A program made the translations under genes and the position numbers. From NCBI RefSeq assembly GCF_012034935.1, contig NZ_JAATEN010000007.1, forward strand, positions 124,001-188,000: 64,000 bases of DNA, written 5' to 3'. The notes under the pieces were generated by a model. That model saw only the letters and a program-made list of their open reading frames with translations, did not search any database and was not told the origin of the DNA. The DNA is from Streptomyces zingiberis. GTDB lineage: Bacteria > Actinomycetota > Actinomycetes > Streptomycetales > Streptomycetaceae. This document shows, piece by piece, positions 50,669 to 59,088 of this stretch (the first letter of the stretch is position 1; each line of letters starts with the position of its first letter).

Positions 50669-51718
50669 GTGGACACGAACAGCAGCACGACGGTTCCGCC
50701 GTCCCGTTTCCTCTCCCGCCGTTGGAAGTGGACCGGTGGTATCGCCGCAGTCCTCGCCGTCCTGGCCGGTTCGTTCACCTACTTCAACACGAACGCGTTC
50801 GCTGAAGACCGCCTGTGCCACGGCTGGTTCTCCGCCGACGAAGCACGACAGGTACTCGGCGGCCCGTTCGGTCGGCTCACCGCCCACGAGTCCTCCCCAT
50901 GGTCGTGCACCGTGGAACGGACCGGCTGGTTCACCGGGGCGGGAGACGACCGGCTCACGGTGACGGCCTGGCTTGAGGCGGAAGACTTCCCCTTCCACCG
51001 TTCCTCCTGGGAGTTCACGGGAGACCGGCACCTCAGCGCCGAAGGCGGCCCCGGGGCCTACAGCACCAGGGGCGGGTGGACGTTGCTGCCTTCCTCCTGT
51101 GCGTCGGCGATCGACCCACGGAGGTCGGACGGGAAACCGACACCGAAGCTATGGGTGTCGGTGCCCGGGAAGGCGGCTCCCTCCGACACGGCTCACCTGC
51201 TCGACTCGGCTGCCCGCGCCATCGCCGACGGTTCACGCTGCGGCACGGTCGACGCGGATGCCGGGAGCGTGGACGGGCAGGCCGGAGGTGGGACACGTCT
51301 GCACGAGCCGTCAGCGGTGGCACGGACCGACTTCAGCGAGGTGTGCGGGATTCCCGGCTTCGAGCTCGGTAGGCCGGCAGGCCCTCGCGGGGAAGAAATA
51401 CAGGAACAGACCTCCGGAGTGTTGAATTCACCTGAGGCGGACTGGGTCTGCGACCTCTCCTTCACATCTCTCAAGGACGGGGAGAGCGGCGAACCCCTCA
51501 CCCGGCTCGCCGTGGTGCGGAACCCACGACTCGTGGCGGCCCTGGAGAACCGTGGCTTCGAGAGCGCCGAGTGCGGAGGCCGGACGACCGTCCTCGCGTT
51601 CGACGACCTCTCCTACCTCCTGGAGCCGGAGGAGTACGAAGCGACAGGGCTTCCCCGCACGGGAATCTCCGGCCCCTTCGAAGCCGCGGCCAAGAAGGCC
51701 CTGAACTGCACCACCTGA
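50669..51718 (+). CDS. Membrane-anchored extracellular protein (second of pair)
   Basis: A 349-residue paralogue of the gene at 49429. The same plan is seen: basic N-terminus, one membrane helix (G-G-I-A-A-V-L-A-V-L-A-G-S-F), Y-F-N-T-N, then C-H-G-W-F-S-A-D-E-A-R-Q-V-L-G-G with W-S-C-T-V-E-R-T, and later V-C-G-I-P-G-F-E-L-G with W-V-C-D-L-S-F. GTG 50669 has GGGAG 8 bp upstream, placed as in the first copy. Divergence through the body is large while the 3' end is nearly identical. No function is recognised. Confidence 0.6.
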   Translation: MDTNSSTTVPPSRFLSRRWKWTGGIAAVLAVLAGSFTYFNTNAFAEDRLCHGWFSADEARQVLGGPFGRLTAHESSPWSCTVERTGWFTGAGDDRLTVTAWLEAEDFPFHRSSWEFTGDRHLSAEGGPGAYSTRGGWTLLPSSCASAIDPRRSDGKPTPKLWVSVPGKAAPSDTAHLLDSAARAIADGSRCGTVDADAGSVDGQAGGGTRLHEPSAVARTDFSEVCGIPGFELGRPAGPRGEEIQEQTSGVLNSPEADWVCDLSFTSLKDGESGEPLTRLAVVRNPRLVAALENRGFESAECGGRTTVLAFDDLSYLLEPEEYEATGLPRTGISGPFEAAAKKALNCTT

Positions 51719-51745
51719 CAGCGAAACCACAACTGCTCACGCAAC
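51692..51745. repeat. 54-bp direct repeat, right copy
   Basis: This is the second copy of the 50461-50514 repeat, at the end of the second membrane-anchored gene. The two copies bound a 1,231-bp unit. Matching DNA stops exactly at CTCACGCAAC on both sides. Confidence 0.9.
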
Positions 51746-51992
51746 AGAGCAACGGATGAGGGCACCGGACACGACCGGCAGCAGCGGCGACTCCCCCGCC
51801 CCGCGCCTCGACGAGATTCCCGCCGCAGCTGGCGGCGGGACGGGAGCCGCTCCGCCGCTGCTCACTCCGCCGGATCGTCCGTATCCTGAGGTCCGCCCGC
51901 CCGGCCCATGACCACCTCTTCCGTTTCGGAGACGCCCCCTTGGCCACGGACCTCAGCACCGTCATCGGCGCCCGGCAGTCGTTGGCCGTCAT
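51746..51992. other. Gap with decayed sequence before the kinase remnant
   Basis: About 250 bp after the duplication with no intact gene. A frame near 51880-51990 (F-R-F-G-D-A-P-L-A-T-D-L) looks coding but has no identifiable start and shifts frame relative to the kinase remnant that follows. It is probably further decayed DNA. Confidence 0.35.
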
Positions 51993-52133
51993 GTGGACCG
52001 GACGGGCGGCGGCGACGCGTTCGACGCGGGCGTCATCGCCGGCTGGCTGCGCGGCGAGCCGCCGGCCGTCTGTATGCGGCGTGGCCTCGACGCGGCACGT
52101 CATGTGATCACGAAAATTGGAGCTCACCCATGA
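51993..52133 (+). pseudogene. C-terminal remnant of a PfkB-type sugar kinase
   Basis: The frame reads V-D-R-T-G-G-G-D-A-F-D-A-G-V-I-A-G-W-L-R-G and continues R-R-G-L-D-A-A-R-H-V-I-T-K-I-G to a TGA at 52131-52133. D-x-T-G-x-G-D-A-F is the PfkB/ribokinase signature with the catalytic Asp. Only about 46 residues remain and the sugar-binding N-terminus is missing. The stop overlaps the next gene's ATG (ATGA), showing that an intact kinase was once coupled to that gene. It is too short to be active. Confidence 0.7.
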
Positions 52134-52756
52134 CGAGATGGCTCGGTGTCGCCCTGCTTCCGCGAGCGGACCACCTGCGGGCCGCCGTGCGCCTGCAGCA
52201 GGACATCGGCGGCGAGGTGCCGCTGCGGCCCCGGCTGGCACCGGACGGCAACCTTCCCCATGTCACGGTGTTCCAGGGTCCGTTCGCCGACTCCCTCGAC
52301 CCGGCGGAAGCGCTCGGTTCCATCGCCACGGCGGTTGCCGGGAGCGGCCTGCGCGGTGAGGTGTCCCTGGCGACCACGGATGTGATCCACCAGCCCGTCG
52401 GCTGGCTCTTCCTCTCCCTGGAGCGACCGCCGCTGCTCGAAGCGCTTCAGGAGGCGGCGCTCACCGTGCTCGAACGGCACCTCGACCGCGCCTCCTTCCG
52501 CCGTGCCAGGGACACCTCCCGGTTCAGCGACGAGGAACGGGCGAGCTACGAGCGCTACGGTTACCGGTACACCGGCACCGCCTACGCCCCGCACGTAACA
52601 CTGGGGCGCGCCGCGGAGCACACCGTCCTGGAACTGGCCCGCACCGCCCGGGACCGGGCCGGTCTGCCCAAAGAGCTGGTCTTCGACCGGCTGAGCTTCT
52701 ACGTGATGGGCGAGCAGGGCGCCCATGCGAAGACGCTGCTGGAACGCCGTTTCTGA
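52130..52756 (+). CDS. 2H phosphoesterase (2'-5' RNA ligase-like)
   Basis: A 208-residue 2H-superfamily protein. The two catalytic HxT motifs are H44-V-T in L-P-H-V-T-V-F and H155-V-T in A-P-H-V-T-L-G. The fold is that of LigT/ThpR-type phosphoesterases, which act on cyclic phosphates or 2'-5' linked RNA. ATG 52130 has TTGGAG upstream and overlaps the stop of a PfkB-type remnant. A kinase/phosphoesterase pair may once have acted on the same metabolite. The substrate is unknown. Confidence 0.78.
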   Translation: MTRWLGVALLPRADHLRAAVRLQQDIGGEVPLRPRLAPDGNLPHVTVFQGPFADSLDPAEALGSIATAVAGSGLRGEVSLATTDVIHQPVGWLFLSLERPPLLEALQEAALTVLERHLDRASFRRARDTSRFSDEERASYERYGYRYTGTAYAPHVTLGRAAEHTVLELARTARDRAGLPKELVFDRLSFYVMGEQGAHAKTLLERRF

Positions 52757-53013
52757 GATTCTTGGCAGCTCCGGGAGCGGTAGCGGGCCGACCGGGTCCG
52801 CCGCCTCGCGGAACAGTCGTACGGTTCCGTTCCCGGTCCCGACGACATCAACGGTAGGAGAACCGGGACGGCGGCACGCCAACTCGCCCCTGCGCCAATG
52901 ACGCGAGAAGATGCGTCGTGTACTCACGCCTGTGCCACCGGAGGGGCCTGACGCGCAGCGGAACGGGCAGCCACCGGCCGGGCCAGGGGATTGCCGGAGA
53001 CAAGGGGACGTCG

Positions 53014-55662
53014 GTGACGCAGTCCGATCTACGTGCGCTGTTCCGGTCCAACAACCGGGACCTGACAGCGGAAGAGGTTTTCGCCGACCGGGAGGACGAG
53101 TGGGACGCGATCGTCCGCAGCATGGTAGAGCACGCAGAAGCGGTCTGCGATCCGGGCTTCGACGTGGAGGATTTCGAGGCACCCCGGCGCAACACGCTCG
53201 TCTTCTACGGCGTCGGCGGCATCGGCAAGTCGGCCCTGTCACGCCATTCCGCGGCCAAGCTGGCGGGGGCCGACGACGGTCCGACTCAGTGGCGATCCCT
53301 GCCGGAGCTTCCGTTACGTCTGCTTCCGGTGCGGATCGACCTCTCCCGCCAGGCCGGTGTGGATTTCGAGGACCTGATGCTGGCCATCCGGCTGACCGCC
53401 GCCCAACTGGGCCGGCCCATGCCTGCGTTCGATCTGGCATTGCGGCGTTGGTGGGAAAAGAATCATCCCGGCCAGTCCCTGAACGACCATCTGCGAGGAA
53501 GCCGGTTCCTGAGCCGATTCGCCGAATCGGGCTCGCTGTCCGCCCAGATGCAGTCCGCGCTCTCGGACGTCGCTCAGGCCGTCATGCTGCCCGGTACGAT
53601 CGGCAGCCTTGTCGGCCAGGGACTTCGCGGCGTCGTCGCGGCGCTGCGAGAACACCGCCGGGAGGTGCGGGCTCTGGCCGGTTGCGCCCGGCTCGCCGAC
53701 CTCCTCGAAGCCGAGCCGGATCTGGAGACCCTCAGCTACTACGCCCACCTCCTCGCGTGGGATCTGGCGCAGCTGCCGGCCGGCAAGGCCGCCATGCCGG
53801 TGATCCTCCTCGACACCTTCGAGGATGTCGGTGACCGCACCCACCGGGAGCTGGAGAAGCTCATCCAGCGCGTGGTGTGGCTGATGCCGAACGCCCTGTT
53901 CGTCGTCACCGGGCGCAACCGTCTCCAGTGGGACGACGCCGGTCTCGAAGGCCAGCTCGACTGGGCCGGCCCCCGCGCCTGGCCCCTCCTCGCCCCCGGG
54001 GCCTCCGAGGACCCTCGCCAGCACCGGGTGGGTTACCTGTCCGCGCAGGACTGCGAGAGCTACCTCTGCCGCAGGCTCCGCCGGGAAGACCGTCCCCTGA
54101 TGGCCGAGCGCACGCGGCAACTGGTCATCGCCCACTCGCACGGACTCCCGCTCTACCTGGATCTGGCTGTCATGCGCTTTCTCGACCTCTACCAGCAGCA
54201 CGGCCGTCAGCCGGACGCCGAGGAGTTCAACTATGACTTCCCCGCCCTGGTGGCCCGTACGTTCCGCGACCTCACCGGCGAAGAACGCCAGATCCTGCGC
54301 GCCGTGACCCTCCTCGACGCCTTCTCCGTGGAACTGGCCACCGCAGCGGCCGGGTATGAGCGTGACGCGCCCGCCCTCCAGCTCATCGACCGCCCGTTCA
54401 TCGACACCGACCCCGGCGCTCCGTGGCCGTACCACCTGCACGACCTGCTCCGCGAGGCCATCCGGGGTGCCGACGAGACCAGTGAGGACCGGTGGAGCGA
54501 CGCCGACTGGCGTCGCGCCGCGCAGCGGGCCTTCAACGCGATCGGACTCGAACACGAGAGGTCCAGGCGCGCCCACGACCGGCGTCTGCTGATCGCCTGC
54601 CTGCGCCAGGGGCTCCGACTGGCCCGCGATTTCCAGCTCGAACTCGGCTGGCTCGTGGAAGCGGCGTTCTCCTACGTCGAGGACTCCGTCTGGGAACCCC
54701 TCAACACCGACCCCGGCCGGCTCGACTCCCCGGCCGCAGTCCTCACCGCCACGCTGCACGCCATCACCAGCCGGCAGCGCACCCACCGCGGGCATGTCAC
54801 CGACCTCCTCGAAGAGATCCTCGGCACGGGACTGCTGCCCTCCCACGCCGAGAAGCTCGCCCTCTACCACCTCGCGGAAGCGCAGCGCGATCTCGGCCAC
54901 CTGCCGGAATCCATGGACGGCATGCGGCGGGTCGCCGGGGCCGGTGGACGTCTCGCGCCTCGCGCCGCGCGGGGCCTGATCCACCTCAGCCGCCGCCTCG
55001 GAGAGTTCCCGCAGGTCCTCCAGGCAGCCGACGGACTCGGCCCCGACGGCAGGAAGCAGCGAGTTCTGGGCGACCTCTGGTGGACGCAAGGTGACATCGC
55101 CAACGCCTGCACCTCGTACGCCCGGGCACGCGAGGAGGCCACCGGGGAGGGACATCATGGGGAGGCCGCGCTCAGCCAGGCCTGCCTCGCCTTCGCCGCC
55201 GCCTTCCAGGACCGCGAACGCGCACAGGGCCAGATCGACCGCGCCCACACCATGCTCCAGCGCGCAGACATCCGCTGGGCCGCCATCCAGGTAGACATCG
55301 CCCAGCTCCTGCGCGACGCCGGTTCCGACCCCGCCCTTCCCGAACGCGCGGAGCGGGTCATCGAAGAGGCCCGTGCCAGCGGGTTGACCTCGTCCGTCGC
55401 CTACGCTCGCCTCGCCGTCTGCTTCCACGGCGCGGTCCTCGACGACCCCGTTGTCATCGACGCCGCCTGCGAGGCCCTCAGCGCCTGCGTCCGGGGAGCG
55501 GAGTTCGCCTACCTTCAGGAGATCGCCCACTTCATGACGGGCACCCAGCCCCCGGCGCAGCTCCCGCGCGCCCAGTGGATCGACGGTCCCGACCGGACGG
55601 CCCGGCGCTGGACGAGCCTCGTCTCCGACCGCCGCCGGCAGATCGCCGTCACGCAACCGTAA
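53014..55662 (+). CDS. STAND-type NTPase with TPR-like C-terminal region
   Basis: An 882-residue P-loop protein. Walker A is G-V-G-G-I-G-K-S (66-73), Walker B is V-I-L-L-D-T-F-E (about 263-270), and F-V-V-T-G-R-N-R-L-Q-W (about 297) acts as sensor. A winged-helix-like region follows (L-T-G-E-E-R-Q-I-L-R-A-V-T-L-L). From ~560 on, helical TPR-like repeats continue to the end. This is the layout of STAND NTPases, which switch on when the repeat part binds a ligand. No N-terminal effector domain is obvious. GTG 53014 has AAGGGGA; the longer frame from 52918 lacks support. Codon 101 is TTA (53314-53316), so translation should depend on bldA. A kinase-fold gene follows 14 bp later. Confidence 0.75.
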   Translation: MTQSDLRALFRSNNRDLTAEEVFADREDEWDAIVRSMVEHAEAVCDPGFDVEDFEAPRRNTLVFYGVGGIGKSALSRHSAAKLAGADDGPTQWRSLPELPLRLLPVRIDLSRQAGVDFEDLMLAIRLTAAQLGRPMPAFDLALRRWWEKNHPGQSLNDHLRGSRFLSRFAESGSLSAQMQSALSDVAQAVMLPGTIGSLVGQGLRGVVAALREHRREVRALAGCARLADLLEAEPDLETLSYYAHLLAWDLAQLPAGKAAMPVILLDTFEDVGDRTHRELEKLIQRVVWLMPNALFVVTGRNRLQWDDAGLEGQLDWAGPRAWPLLAPGASEDPRQHRVGYLSAQDCESYLCRRLRREDRPLMAERTRQLVIAHSHGLPLYLDLAVMRFLDLYQQHGRQPDAEEFNYDFPALVARTFRDLTGEERQILRAVTLLDAFSVELATAAAGYERDAPALQLIDRPFIDTDPGAPWPYHLHDLLREAIRGADETSEDRWSDADWRRAAQRAFNAIGLEHERSRRAHDRRLLIACLRQGLRLARDFQLELGWLVEAAFSYVEDSVWEPLNTDPGRLDSPAAVLTATLHAITSRQRTHRGHVTDLLEEILGTGLLPSHAEKLALYHLAEAQRDLGHLPESMDGMRRVAGAGGRLAPRAARGLIHLSRRLGEFPQVLQAADGLGPDGRKQRVLGDLWWTQGDIANACTSYARAREEATGEGHHGEAALSQACLAFAAAFQDRERAQGQIDRAHTMLQRADIRWAAIQVDIAQLLRDAGSDPALPERAERVIEEARASGLTSSVAYARLAVCFHGAVLDDPVVIDAACEALSACVRGAEFAYLQEIAHFMTGTQPPAQLPRAQWIDGPDRTARRWTSLVSDRRRQIAVTQP

Positions 55663-55676
55663 TCCATAATGCGCTC

Positions 55677-56618
55677 GTGGCCTCCTACACCCTCCTCGAC
55701 GACATCGACGTCCCCCTGATCGCCGCACGGTACGGACTGGACCGGCTCCGCCTCACTCCGCTGAGGGGCGGCATGGCCAACTCCAGCTTCCGGGCCGAAG
55801 CGGACCAGGGGGACTTCGTTCTCACCGTTCTGGACAACCATGACCACGGCAGTGCCGAGCACCTGGCCGCGCTCACCCTGAAGCTCTTCCGGCGGGACGT
55901 CCGCACCCCTGCCCCCATGCCCACTGTGGACGGCGGACTCGTCGCCGACATGCACGGCCGCCCCGTGATCCTCAAACGCTGGATCGAGGGGCAGGCACTC
56001 GACCAGCTCCCCTCGGAACTGCTGCCCGCCGCAGGCATGCTGCTCGCCGAGGTCCACGCGGTCCCCACCGGGGACCTGGGACTGCCGGTCGGGGCCCGCC
56101 GGTTGTCGGACGAACACCGCGCGGCCGTCGACAGCTTCGCCGACCGCGATTTCGCCCACTGGCTCAACGGGCGCCTCCAGGGCGTGCTCGCCACTCCCAC
56201 CGAGGGCAGGCGCCCCGTTCTGGTCCATGGAGACTTCCATGCCGACAACCTCGTCGTGCATCCCGACAATCAGTTGTCGGTCCTCGATTGGGAAACCGCC
56301 ACGATCGACGATCCGCTGCTCGACATCGGCATGGCCCTCGCCGGCCACGCACGCGTCGACGGCGCGTTGGCCCCGGGACGTGCCATGCAGTTCGTGGACG
56401 GCTACTGCAAGGTCCGGGGCCTCACGGAGACCGATCTCCGGCAGCTTCCCACGGCTGTCGAACACGCCGCACTGATCCTTGCCTTTCACCGCTACTACCG
56501 GCACAACGTCCGCTTCCCCAACCCGGCGAAGGCACGGATCCACCAGGAACTGATCGGTTTCGTCGAAGACCTCCACCTTCTGTCCTTCACCGGCGACGAC
56601 GGGCAGCGAGTCCGGTAA
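55677..56618 (+). CDS. Aminoglycoside phosphotransferase-fold kinase
   Basis: A 313-residue APH/choline kinase-fold protein. The Brenner motif is V-H184-G-D-F-H-A-D-N and the metal motif is L-D-W-E-T-A. The N-lobe has G-G-M-A-N-S-S-F-R and V-L-T-V-L, where the ATP-binding Lys is replaced or shifted. The closest style is homoserine-kinase-like or general APH; the substrate is open and antibiotic resistance is only one option. The start is GTG 55677, with no clear ribosome site. It lies 14 bp after the STAND gene and is probably translated from the same message. Confidence 0.75.
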   Translation: MASYTLLDDIDVPLIAARYGLDRLRLTPLRGGMANSSFRAEADQGDFVLTVLDNHDHGSAEHLAALTLKLFRRDVRTPAPMPTVDGGLVADMHGRPVILKRWIEGQALDQLPSELLPAAGMLLAEVHAVPTGDLGLPVGARRLSDEHRAAVDSFADRDFAHWLNGRLQGVLATPTEGRRPVLVHGDFHADNLVVHPDNQLSVLDWETATIDDPLLDIGMALAGHARVDGALAPGRAMQFVDGYCKVRGLTETDLRQLPTAVEHAALILAFHRYYRHNVRFPNPAKARIHQELIGFVEDLHLLSFTGDDGQRVR

Positions 56619-56884
56619 AGGAGCGCGCTCTCCCCTCACGGAGAACGCCCAATCATCGGAATCCAGCAGAGTGCCGCACGGGGCGGGACTCAACGCCGGG
56701 CGAACTCACATACGGTGACGGGTCTTTCATCCGATCGCGCGGGAATCGCGTCGTTCGCCCGCGGCACTCGCGTACGCCGTGTCATCGTACGCACACCCAG
56801 AGTGGACGGCGCCTGTCACCAGGCGTGACGATGGGGGATCGTCGGAAGCGGTGTGTGGGGCGGGTGCGCGGGAGGTGGGCGGCG
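56619..56884. promoter_or_regulatory. Promoter region of the second HTH/DUF397 pair
   Basis: A 266-bp gap. At 56764-56783 it contains GCACTCGCGTACGCCGTGTC, with central palindrome GCGTACGC and CAC/GTG ends, similar to the sites before the paralogous HTH gene at 40.1 kb. Nothing else is supported. Confidence 0.5.
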
Positions 56885-57895
56885 GTGGCCGAGGGGAACG
56901 ATCAGGGGTACGGGCGCGGGGATGCCCAGGGGACGACGGCCCGGGAGAACACGGGCGGTGAAGGTGCGTACGGGGACGAGACGGGCACCTTCGCGGGCGT
57001 CTCAGCGGGCGGCTTCGGGCAGGGCTGTACGGACGCGGGCCCCGGCTCCGGGGACGCCGAGGCGACGGCGGGCGGGGCTTTCCGGGGTGAGCCCGGGGCG
57101 TCGGACAGCCTGCGCACCTTCGGCGCCGTCGTCCAGGCCCTGCGCGAGCACGCGGGCCTGAGCCGCGAGGAGTTCGGCGACGTGGTCCGCTTCTCCAAGC
57201 ACACCGTCGCCTCCGTCGAACAGGGCCGCCGGATGCCCGACCGCGACTTCGTCGAACGTGCGGAGACCGCCCTCGGCAACACCGGCGCCCTGCGCCGAGC
57301 GGCGCCCCACCTCTCCCGGCAGGCGGGGCTGGCGAGCTGGTTCCGGCAGTGGGCGCGGCTGGAGGCACAGGCCGTGACGCTCTGGACGTACGAATGCCGT
57401 GTGATCCCCGGGTTGTTGCAGACCGAGCGCTACGCCCGCGCCGTGACGGAGAGCGTGCCTCCGGTGAAGGACGAGGAGCAGGTGGCCAAGCAGGTGGCGG
57501 CCCGGCTGGCGCGCCAGACCCTGTTCGACCGGCGGCCACCGATCGCGTTCAGCTTCATCGTGGAGCAGGCGCTGCTCGAGCGCGGAACGGGCGGCCCCGA
57601 CGTGACGCGGGAGCTGCTCGATCATCTGCTGGAGCGCTCGTCCCAGTTCAACGTCGAGTTGCAGATCATGCCCCGCCACCAGCCGGATCACGCGGGGTTC
57701 GACGGCCCGTTGAGGCTCCTCGCAGAGCACGACAACAGGTGGTTCGGGTATGCGGAGGGACAGCGTGGCGGCATGCTGATCTCGGACCCGAAGGAGGTCG
57801 GCATCACCCTCCAGCGGTATGCGAAACTGCGCTCACAGGCTCTCACCCCCGCGGATTCCAGGGGCCTGCTGAAGCGACTTCGAGGAGCGCTATGA
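56885..57895 (+). CDS. HTH/DUF5753 regulator (second copy)
   Basis: A 336-residue paralogue of the regulator at 39220-40134. The HTH is F-G-A-V-V-Q-A-L-R-E-H-A-G-L-S, F-S-K-H-T-V-A-S-V-E-Q-G-R-R-M-P. DUF5753 follows (Y-E-C-R-V-I-P-G-L-L-Q-T-E-R-Y-A-R, F-S-F-I-V-E-Q-A-L-L-E). The first ~65 residues are Gly/Thr-rich and disordered. GTG 56885 with GGGAGGTG is preferred over ATG 56831. The stop overlaps its DUF397 partner (ATGA). It probably controls its own promoter and nearby genes. Confidence 0.85.
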   Translation: MAEGNDQGYGRGDAQGTTARENTGGEGAYGDETGTFAGVSAGGFGQGCTDAGPGSGDAEATAGGAFRGEPGASDSLRTFGAVVQALREHAGLSREEFGDVVRFSKHTVASVEQGRRMPDRDFVERAETALGNTGALRRAAPHLSRQAGLASWFRQWARLEAQAVTLWTYECRVIPGLLQTERYARAVTESVPPVKDEEQVAKQVAARLARQTLFDRRPPIAFSFIVEQALLERGTGGPDVTRELLDHLLERSSQFNVELQIMPRHQPDHAGFDGPLRLLAEHDNRWFGYAEGQRGGMLISDPKEVGITLQRYAKLRSQALTPADSRGLLKRLRGAL

Positions 57896-58080
57896 GCAGC
57901 AGTGACGCACGGACCTGGTTCAAGAGCAGCTACAGCGGTTCCGACGGCGACGACTGTGTCGAGGTGGCGAAGGCCCCGGCGGCGATACACGTCCGGGACT
58001 CCAAGGACCCCCGCGGCCCGGAACTCGCCCTCTCCCCCACCGCCTGGCAGGACTTCGTCTCGCACACCGCCCGGAGCTGA
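57892..58080 (+). CDS. DUF397 protein, partner of the second HTH gene
   Basis: A 62-residue DUF397 protein: W-F-K-S-S-Y-S-G-S-D-G-D-D-C-V-E-V-A, I-H-V-R-D-S-K-D and W-Q-D-F-V-S. It is coupled to the HTH/DUF5753 gene by a four-base overlap and has GAGGAGCG upstream. It closely resembles the two tandem copies at 38.8-39.2 kb. Confidence 0.88.
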   Translation: MSSSDARTWFKSSYSGSDGDDCVEVAKAPAAIHVRDSKDPRGPELALSPTAWQDFVSHTARS

Positions 58081-58143
58081 ATCCCGCGACCCCGCGCCCG
58101 GTCTCCTGCCGCACACGACCGGCGGGGGCCGCCACGCCCCCGG

Positions 58144-58187
58144 ACGGCCGGCACGCGCGCGCGTCACGGCCGGCACGCGTGCGCGTC
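58144..58187. repeat. 22-bp tandem duplication
   Basis: A 22-bp unit starting ACGGCCGGCACGCG occurs twice in tandem (58144-58165, 58166-58187) with one mismatch, in the gap between the DUF397 gene and the DeoR gene. It may form alternative hairpins between the two convergent genes. Confidence 0.8.
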
Positions 58188-58240
58188 GCCGTGGCGGCCG
58201 GCGCTGGAGGGAACCGCCGTTCCGGCGGCGGAAGTGCCGC

Positions 58241-59032
58241 TCAGTCCTCCGGCGCGGCCGGGACCTCGACCAGTTCGACGCGGACGCCGTTGTCGCGCAG
58301 GCGGTGGACGAAGTCCGGCGAGGCGCCCGCGTCGGTCACCAGGGTCCAGCCGGGCGGTAGTTTGGCCCAGGTGTGGAAGGGGCGGCGGCCCAGCTTGCCG
58401 GCGTGCGCGAGGACGTAGACGTGGTCGCTGCGCGCCGCCATCAGCTCCTTGAGGCGGGTCTGGCGCAGGTCCGCCTCGCAGATGCCCTCCGTCACCGACA
58501 CGCCGTCGGTGCCGAGGAACGCCCGGTCGAACGTGAGGCGTTCGAGGGCGGCCTCCGCCAGCGGGCCGACGAAGCCCTGGCTGAGCGGGCGGAGCGTGCC
58601 GCCCAAACACTCGACGTGCACCGATTCAACGTCGGCCAGTTCCTGGAGGGCCGTCAGGCCACTCGTGGCCACCGTCAGATGGCGCGACCCGCGCAGTTCG
58701 TGGGCGAGGGCGCCGACGGTGGACCCGGCGTCCAGCAGCACCGTCTCGCCCGGCTGCACGCGCGCCGCCGCCCAGCGGGCGATGGCCTGTTTCTCCTCGA
58801 ACGCCTCCCCGGTGCGCTGCCGGAGCGACGCCTCCGGGTGCGCCGTCAGCGCCATCACGCCCCCGTAGGTGCGGGCGAGCCGCCCCTCGGCGGTGAGCTT
58901 GGCGAGGTCGCGCCGGATGGTGGACGCGGTGACGCCGAACTGCCGGGAGAGTTCCTCGACGCTCGCCAGCCCCGAGGTCGTCGCGAGGCGGACGATCCGG
59001 TCGCGGCGGGCGGCTGATCCGTTCGCTGCCAT
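58241..59032 (-). CDS. DeoR/GlpR family regulator
   Basis: A 263-residue DeoR-type regulator. The HTH is R-R-D-R-I-V-R-L-A, V-E-E-L-S-R-Q-F-G-V-T-A-S-T-I-R-R-D-L. The effector domain, related to sugar isomerases, has L-D-A-G-S-T-V-G-A-L-A and F-L-G-T-D-G-V-S. DeoR proteins sense phosphorylated sugars. It is the last gene of the leftward acid-sugar operon. The likely operators are the paired sites at 62157-62199. Confidence 0.9.
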   Translation of the reverse strand: MAANGSAARRDRIVRLATTSGLASVEELSRQFGVTASTIRRDLAKLTAEGRLARTYGGVMALTAHPEASLRQRTGEAFEEKQAIARWAAARVQPGETVLLDAGSTVGALAHELRGSRHLTVATSGLTALQELADVESVHVECLGGTLRPLSQGFVGPLAEAALERLTFDRAFLGTDGVSVTEGICEADLRQTRLKELMAARSDHVYVLAHAGKLGRRPFHTWAKLPPGWTLVTDAGASPDFVHRLRDNGVRVELVEVPAAPED

Positions 59033-59088
59033 CGGTTGTGGGGTCCTCCGGTCTCGGGCGGCGGTACGGGGCGGGCCGGGCCGGGCGG

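Noticed and set aside
48658..52133. Insertion sequence or integrase explaining the duplicated and broken genes
   Set aside because: No transposase or integrase frame, terminal inverted repeats or tRNA attachment site is visible; the 54-bp direct repeat alone suffices for a recombination model.
51908..52756. A longer 2H phosphoesterase starting at 51908
   Set aside because: The extra N-terminus is Ser/Pro/Arg-rich and lies out of frame over the PfkB remnant. ATG 52130 has its own ribosome site and the family start.
55677..56618. Annotation of the APH-fold protein as an aminoglycoside resistance enzyme
   Set aside because: The Brenner and metal motifs are shared by many metabolic kinases. Nothing in the sequence points to an antibiotic substrate.
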